A stretch of DNA of 10,595 nucleotides from Niastella sp. (lineage in GTDB: Bacteria; Bacteroidota; Bacteroidia; Chitinophagales; Chitinophagaceae). Of the stretch, positions 7,160-10,595 are shown piece after piece (the first letter of the stretch is position 1; the number at the start of each line of letters is the position of its first letter). The translations under genes were made by a program, and so were the position numbers. Under the pieces are notes generated by a model. That model had not been told where the DNA came from, ran no database searches, and saw only the letters and a list, made by a program, of their open reading frames with translations. The stretch is taken from NCBI GenBank assembly GCA_021154515.1, contig JAJKIL010000321.1, forward strand, positions 1 through 10,595, given 5' to 3'.

Positions 7160-7242
7160 AAAAAATTAGCCACCGTTCCGAAATTTCTGATAACTAAAAC
7201 AGCGGAAAAAATTTCAAACAAAGAACGGTGGCTAATTTTTTT
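7160..7242. terminator. Perfect 19-bp inverted repeat with A and T tracts between ilvC and ilvA (bidirectional terminator or attenuator)
   Basis: AAAAAATTAGCCACCGTTC (7160-7178) is exactly complementary to GAACGGTGGCTAATTTTTT (7223-7241). The right arm ends in seven T, and the left arm begins with six A, so it reads as an intrinsic terminator on both strands. The 44-base interior can fold further: GAAATTT (7180-7186) with AAATTTC (7209-7215), and CTG (7187-7189) with CAG (7200-7202). A competing pair, TTCCG (7176-7180) with CGGAA (7203-7207), would open the base of the inner helix. The T-tract ends only 13 bases before the ilvA ATG, so partial termination would set ilvA output relative to the upstream genes. 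No leader peptide is seen in the gap. Confidence 0.8.
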
Positions 7243-7255
7243 AATTATATCAAGT

Positions 7256-8512
7256 ATGAGCACATTCACACAAACCAGGCCTGAATTGGAATTTCATAAA
7301 GCAGCCTTGCGGTTAAAAAAAGTGGTGAACAAAACCCCACTGATGTACAACCACAACCTGTCGAAGAAATACCAGTGCAACGTGTACCTGAAGCGGGAAG
7401 ATCTGCAGGTTGTACGGTCGTACAAACTGCGGGGAGCGTATAACATGATGAGCAGTTTGCCGGCCGAAGAACTACAGCGTGGAGTGGTATGTGCCAGTGC
7501 GGGCAACCATGCACAGGGCTTTGCTTTCTCCTGCAAAAAGCTCAATGTAAAGGGGGTGGTTTTTATGCCCATTATAACACCCAGACAAAAGGTGAACCAA
7601 ACCATCATGTTTGGTGAGGAGAACATCGAAATTCAACTCATTGGCGATACGTTTGATGATTGCGCCGTAGCTGCGAAACAATATACAGAGCAGCAGGGCA
7701 TGACCTTTATTCCGCCGTTTGATGATTACCGCATTATTGAAGGACAGGGAACTGTAGCGGTTGAAATACTGGAAGAACAAAGTGATATTGATTATGTGTT
7801 TGTACCCGTTGGCGGCGGCGGCTTAAGTGCCGGGGTAGGATCGTACATGAAAACGTATTCACCCAAAACAAAAATTATTGGCTGTGAGCCCGAAGGCGCT
7901 CCTTCCATGTTTGAAGCATTGAAAAACGGTGCTCCTGTAACACTGAGCGAAATAGATCGCTTTGTTGATGGTGCCGCTGTTAAAAGAGTAGGGGACATCA
8001 CCTTCCCTATTTGTAAAGAGGTGTTGGATGATATGCACCTGGTACCGGAAGGGAAAGCCTGTTCAACCATTTTGAAATTGTACAATGAAGATGCCATTGT
8101 AGTTGAACCGGCTGGTGCATTATCAATTGCGGCGTTGGATGATTATGCCGATGCGATAAAAGGCAAAACCGTTGTATGCATAATAAGCGGCAGCAACAAT
8201 GATATTGATCGCATGCAGGAGATAAAAGAAAGAAGCCTGCAGTATGAAGGGTTGAAACATTATTTCCTGGTAAAGTTTGCACAACGGCCAGGCGCCCTGA
8301 AAGAGTTTGTGAATCATGTGCTGGGACCAAATGACGATATCACCCGGTTTGAGTATATGCAAAAAACAAACAAAGAAAGCGGCCCTGCATTAGTAGGCGT
8401 AGAGTTGAAGAAAAAAGAAGATTACGATATACTGTTGCAGAACATGCAACGTTATAACATAAACTATACAGCGTTGAATAAGAACGATACGCTGTTTGGT
8501 TATTTGGTATAA
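7256..8512 (+). CDS. ilvA: Threonine dehydratase (deaminase), biosynthetic, single ACT-like domain form
   Basis: This PLP enzyme converts threonine to 2-oxobutyrate and ammonia, the committed step to isoleucine. The protein has 418 aa. The fold type II catalytic domain (about 10-325) has KREDLQVVRSYKLRGAYN with K57 as the Schiff-base lysine, SAGNHAQG (81-88), the phosphate-binding loop PVGGGGLSAG (184-193) and SGSNND (311-316). Residues from about 333 (KHYFLVKFAQRPGALKEFV) to the end form one ACT-like regulatory domain, unlike the two in E. coli IlvA (514 aa). This short form is common in Bacteroidota and Firmicutes; isoleucine sensitivity is plausible but cannot be read from sequence. The ATG at 7256 lies just after the hairpin at 7160-7242. 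Serine dehydratase activity is a possible side reaction. It is the last gene of the operon. Confidence 0.95.
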   Translation: MSTFTQTRPELEFHKAALRLKKVVNKTPLMYNHNLSKKYQCNVYLKREDLQVVRSYKLRGAYNMMSSLPAEELQRGVVCASAGNHAQGFAFSCKKLNVKGVVFMPIITPRQKVNQTIMFGEENIEIQLIGDTFDDCAVAAKQYTEQQGMTFIPPFDDYRIIEGQGTVAVEILEEQSDIDYVFVPVGGGGLSAGVGSYMKTYSPKTKIIGCEPEGAPSMFEALKNGAPVTLSEIDRFVDGAAVKRVGDITFPICKEVLDDMHLVPEGKACSTILKLYNEDAIVVEPAGALSIAALDDYADAIKGKTVVCIISGSNNDIDRMQEIKERSLQYEGLKHYFLVKFAQRPGALKEFVNHVLGPNDDITRFEYMQKTNKESGPALVGVELKKKEDYDILLQNMQRYNINYTALNKNDTLFGYLV

Positions 8513-8538
8513 AACATATGTTATCTGTTTAAGTGGTT

Positions 8539-8569
8539 AGCCATTCCGATTCATCGGGATGGCTTTTTT
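8539..8569 (+). terminator. Intrinsic terminator after ilvA
   Basis: AGCCATTCCGAT (8539-8550) pairs with ATCGGGATGGCT (8553-8564), a 12-bp stem with one G-T wobble; in practice the top two or three pairs open to form the loop. A run of T (8564-8569) follows directly. It lies 26 bp past the ilvA stop and is the likely end of the ilv operon transcript. Confidence 0.88.
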
Positions 8570-8575
8570 GATAAT

Positions 8576-8604
8576 AAAAAGCCCCCCGATATCCGGAGGG
8601 CTTT
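8576..8604. terminator. Second terminator hairpin, probably bidirectional, stronger on the minus strand
   Basis: AAAGCCCCCCG (8578-8588) pairs with CGGAGGGCTTT (8594-8604) with a single C-A mismatch and an ATATC loop. Read on the minus strand the stem is followed by TTTTT (complement of 8576-8580). On the plus strand only TTTG follows. It may back up the first terminator or stop leftward transcription coming from the gene-free region. Confidence 0.72.
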
Positions 8605-8623
8605 GTCATAAAGTCTGACGGAT

Positions 8624-9087
8624 GGTCTTCTTTAGCTTGGATAATGGATTAAACGGAAGAGTTGCTATCGGTTGCTAAAGACCTTGGTCTTTTCATAGAT
8701 ATTGGCCGTCAATGATCTGAGGGACGGGACAAAACATACACATATTTGAGTCTACTTTGGACAAATAAAAATTGATTGTCCTCATAGAACCGGATTGGCT
8801 TTTCCTGGATATTGGCGTACTAATAGGTTAATTAAATGGTACAGGGCAATTGATATTGGATTTCTGTACACATGGTTTTCCCCGGATATTGAATACTAAT
8901 AGGGATTAAAACGATACATAGATCGATATTGGATTTACTAGCCTGGTTTTTCTCGGATATCAGACACAATAGTGTTAAAAAGTGCACAAGGACTGATATT
9001 GGATAGTATGATCTTGGTCTTCCATGGATAATGGAATACTTGTCCCGACATTAAATCGGAAAAGATGTTCTAAGAAAAAAATTATGT
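8624..9087. repeat. Degenerate tandem repeat, about 71 bp unit, with GATATTGGA core
   Basis: Units begin with a GGTYTTYC-like word at 8624, 8686, 8797, 8874, 8945 and 9016, so the last three steps are 77, 71 and 71 bp. The outer units are more irregular. Each central unit has two copies of a GATATTGGA-like core: one right after the pyrimidine run and one about 31-44 bases later. Cores lie at 8640, 8698, 8808, 8852, 8885, 8925, 8956, 8995 and 9027. Other shared words include ACTAATAGG and TTAAAA. The copies have drifted too far for recent duplication. The period and stops rule against a coding repeat. Function unknown: an old satellite, a protein-binding array or a non-coding RNA locus are all possible. 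Confidence 0.65.
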
Positions 9088-9162
9088 TTGATTAATCGTT
9101 AAGGCAAAGCACTGTCAGTGATTTGTTATTGATACATGGCGATGAATGCACAAGAGAAATGA

Positions 9163-9176
9163 ATAGCTATAGCTAT
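9163..9176. repeat. Perfect 14-bp palindrome ATAGCTATAGCTAT
   Basis: ATAGCTATAGCTAT is its own reverse complement and is also a run of the 6-base unit ATAGCT. It lies in the gene-free region between the main repeat array and its outlying copy. It could be a binding site or chance in A/T-rich DNA. Confidence 0.4.
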
Positions 9177-9210
9177 GGCTGTGACACAATGGTTAGAATG
9201 TTCGTAGAGT

Positions 9211-9250
9211 ATTTTTGTCGATATTGCCGTCAGCTGATATTGGATTTGGC
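9211..9250. repeat. Outlying copy of the GATATTGGA repeat
   Basis: ATTTTTGTCGATATTGCCGT (9211-9230) followed by a second core, GATATTGGA (9236-9244), repeats the plan of the array 190 bp to the left. The stretch GATATTGCCGTCAGCTGAT closely matches GATATTGGCCGTCAATGAT at 8698-8716. It is therefore a diverged copy of that unit. Confidence 0.55.
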
Positions 9251-9578
9251 GCTGCAAATTTACGTCGTTACAGCACAGCAGACAAATGTGTTTGATGAAA
9301 CTTATACACATATAACCGTGCATAACAAACGATTAATAATAAACACTTAGCACACTGATGGTCGTTAGCCTTAAAGTATAATAACCATTTAACAAGTGTA
9401 TGAAGGTAAAAGGCAATCATATTGTGCGTGGCTATTAATTTTAACTACAGGCTTTGTGGTTGTTTGTACTACGCCTTCTTTGATGAGTTTCCTACACTGC
9501 TCCGAAATGTTAAAATAAATACAACAGGCGGTTTAAACTGCATAACGCTTGCTATAGATAATTAGCACCCTCCAAATC

Positions 9579-9611
9579 CATCCTGCAGCATCCTGCCCGG
9601 TAGCCTACCGG
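9579..9611. promoter_or_regulatory. Direct repeat plus palindrome upstream of gltB; candidate operator
   Basis: CATCCTGC occurs at 9579-9586 and again at 9589-9596, exactly 10 bp apart. The second copy runs straight into CCGGTAG (9597-9603), which with CTACCGG (9605-9611) makes a 15-base palindrome centred on one C. One-turn spacing and dyad symmetry suit a transcription factor site, about 240 bp before the gltB start. The palindrome could also act as a small RNA hairpin. The regulator is unknown. Confidence 0.4.
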
Positions 9612-9852
9612 ATTGGTAAACAATAGCAAGTCATTAATTGTAATATTGTTTGATGTATGAGGCGTTTGATAGTATTGCAGGGATCATAAAAACTTACTAA
9701 ATACATCCAGCTATTTTGTGAAAAAAATTGCATAAACTCCGGGCAATAAGTGGTTTTTTTCGTAATTTCAATCGCTTGCTTGCTATCTAATTAAACGATT
9801 TAAAGAGAAACTGACTTTTAATTGAATATTTTTCAAAAAACTATGCATTTCC

Positions 9853-10595
9853 ATGGCAAGTAACCTGGGTTTATACCATCCTTCCTTTGAGCGTGATGCC
9901 TGCGGCATTGGATTCGTAGCGAACATTAAGGGGCACAAAAGTCACCAGAACATCAGCGATGCATTAACCATATTGGAAAATATGGAACATCGGGGTGCCT
10001 GCGGCTGTGAACCTAATACGGGCGATGGCGCCGGTATTATGATCCAAAATCCCCACGAGTTCTTTTTCGACGAGTGTCTGAAGCTGGGTGTTCATCTGCC
10101 AGCCTTTGGCCGCTATGGCGTTGGGGTAATATTTTTCCCCCGCGAGATCCGTTTACGTGAAGAGTGTCGCGATATCTTCAATCGCGCTGCTGAGAAATTA
10201 GGCCTGGAAATTCTGGTTTACCGAAAGGTGCCCGTAAATCCTGATGGCATTGGTCCCTCCGCATTGAGTGTAGAGCCTGAAATGGAACAGGTATTCATCG
10301 CCTGTCCCGACCACATCAACAACCCCATTGACTTTGAACGCAAATTATTTGTGCTGCGCAACTACGCCAGCCATACTATAAACAATACGGTTAAGAAAGA
10401 CGCGATCGGTTTTTACATCGCATCGCTTTCTTACAAAACCGTTGTATACAAGGGACAGTTAACCAGTAACCAGGTTCGTGGTTATTTCAACGATCTTAGC
10501 AATAAGAGAATGGTTTCTGCCTTTGGTCTGGTTCACTCCCGCTTTGCCACCAACACTTTCCCCAGCTGGAAACTGGCGCAACCTTTTCGCTACAT
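9853..10595 (+). CDS. gltB: Glutamate synthase large subunit, N-terminal part (runs off the window)
   Basis: The 247 codons present encode the glutaminase domain of glutamate synthase, which releases ammonia from glutamine to make two glutamates from glutamine and 2-oxoglutarate. The ATG at 9853 gives MASNLGLYHPSFERDACGIG. C17 is the expected N-terminal nucleophile of this Ntn (class II amidotransferase) domain, exposed after removal of a 16-residue propeptide, which is shorter than in E. coli. MEHRGACGCEPNTGDGAGI (44-62) and VHSRFATNTFPSW (227-239) are family hallmarks lining the glutamine site. No in-frame start lies between the stop at 9823-9825 and this ATG. The out-of-frame ATG at 9843 opens only six codons. 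The rest (FMN, Fe-S and channel domains) should lie beyond the right edge. The single-polypeptide ferredoxin form remains possible. Confidence 0.94.
   Translation, partial: MASNLGLYHPSFERDACGIGFVANIKGHKSHQNISDALTILENMEHRGACGCEPNTGDGAGIMIQNPHEFFFDECLKLGVHLPAFGRYGVGVIFFPREIRLREECRDIFNRAAEKLGLEILVYRKVPVNPDGIGPSALSVEPEMEQVFIACPDHINNPIDFERKLFVLRNYASHTINNTVKKDAIGFYIASLSYKTVVYKGQLTSNQVRGYFNDLSNKRMVSAFGLVHSRFATNTFPSWKLAQPFRY

Larger units (their letters stand above)
8605..9852. other. Gene-free intergenic region between ilvA and gltB
   Basis: About 1.25 kb, visibly richer in A and T than the genes on either side, with stops scattered in every frame. The only open frame reaching 75 codons (9123-9350) starts at TTG and shows no protein-like features. 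The left half holds a decayed tandem repeat (see 8624-9087 and 9211-9250). The right half (9351-9852) is the presumed gltB upstream region, with a direct repeat and palindrome at 9579-9611. It also has a weak ATTGC/GCAAT hairpin (9727-9747), preceded by an A-run and followed after a few bases by a T-run at 9753-9760. I cannot point to a convincing TTTG / TAnnTTTG promoter. No tRNA, insertion sequence or CRISPR is seen. Confidence 0.75.

Noticed and set aside
7160..7242. Miniature inverted-repeat transposable element
   Set aside because: The arms would be good terminal repeats, but at about 83 bp it is very small, no convincing target-site duplication flanks it, and the T-tract geometry fits a terminator better. 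A genome-wide copy search could reopen this.
8624..9087. Pseudogene of a repeat-containing protein
   Set aside because: The best-preserved units step by 71 bp, not a multiple of three, and stops occur in the frames I read; no protein motif could be recovered.
8624..9250. CRISPR array
   Set aside because: The repeats are short and diverged, the spacings vary from 16 to 193 bp, and no cas gene is in the window.
9123..9350. Plus-strand 75-codon open frame in the gene-free region
   Set aside because: It starts at TTG, has no recognisable domain or ribosome-binding context, and contains the decayed repeat copy at 9211-9250, so it looks like a chance opening.

Overview
The window is a compact, all plus-strand branched-chain amino acid (ilv) operon, followed by a long gene-free stretch and the start of a glutamate synthase gene. 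Several things point to the phylum Bacteroidota, most likely the Chitinophagales (a Chitinophaga- or Niastella-like bacterium). Almost no start codon has a Shine-Dalgarno sequence; the upstream bases are A-rich instead. IlvN is the long form (about 195 aa). The ketol-acid reductoisomerase is of the fungal Ilv5-like type. The family-level placement is an inference from the protein types and gene order, not a database match.

Layout: 1-106 holds an intrinsic-terminator hairpin and a REP-like motif upstream of the first gene. 107-8512 holds ilvE, ilvD, ilvB, a class I SAM-dependent methyltransferase, ilvN, ilvC and ilvA, with gaps of about 15-110 bp. Two structured gaps stand out: paired hairpins between ilvN and ilvC, and a perfect 19-bp inverted repeat with flanking A and T tracts that fills most of the ilvC-ilvA gap. 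After ilvA come two adjacent terminator hairpins (8539-8604). From about 8605 to 9852 I see no credible gene. Its left half carries a decayed tandem repeat of about 71 bp built on a GATATTGGA core, and its right half is the probable upstream region of gltB. The gltB gene starts at 9853 and runs off the right edge.

How the genes work together: IlvA deaminates threonine to 2-oxobutyrate. IlvB plus IlvN (acetohydroxyacid synthase, with valine feedback through the ACT domain of IlvN) condense pyruvate with pyruvate or 2-oxobutyrate. IlvC isomerises and reduces the product, IlvD dehydrates it, and IlvE transaminates the 2-oxo acid with glutamate to give valine, isoleucine or leucine. The downstream GltB makes the glutamate that IlvE uses. 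No leu genes are in the window. The methyltransferase is the one gene without an obvious role in the pathway. It resembles trans-aconitate methyltransferases and sits between the two subunits of acetohydroxyacid synthase.

The least explained signals are the ilvC-ilvA hairpin, the degenerate tandem array and the embedded methyltransferase. I found no mobile element, CRISPR array, tRNA or rRNA.
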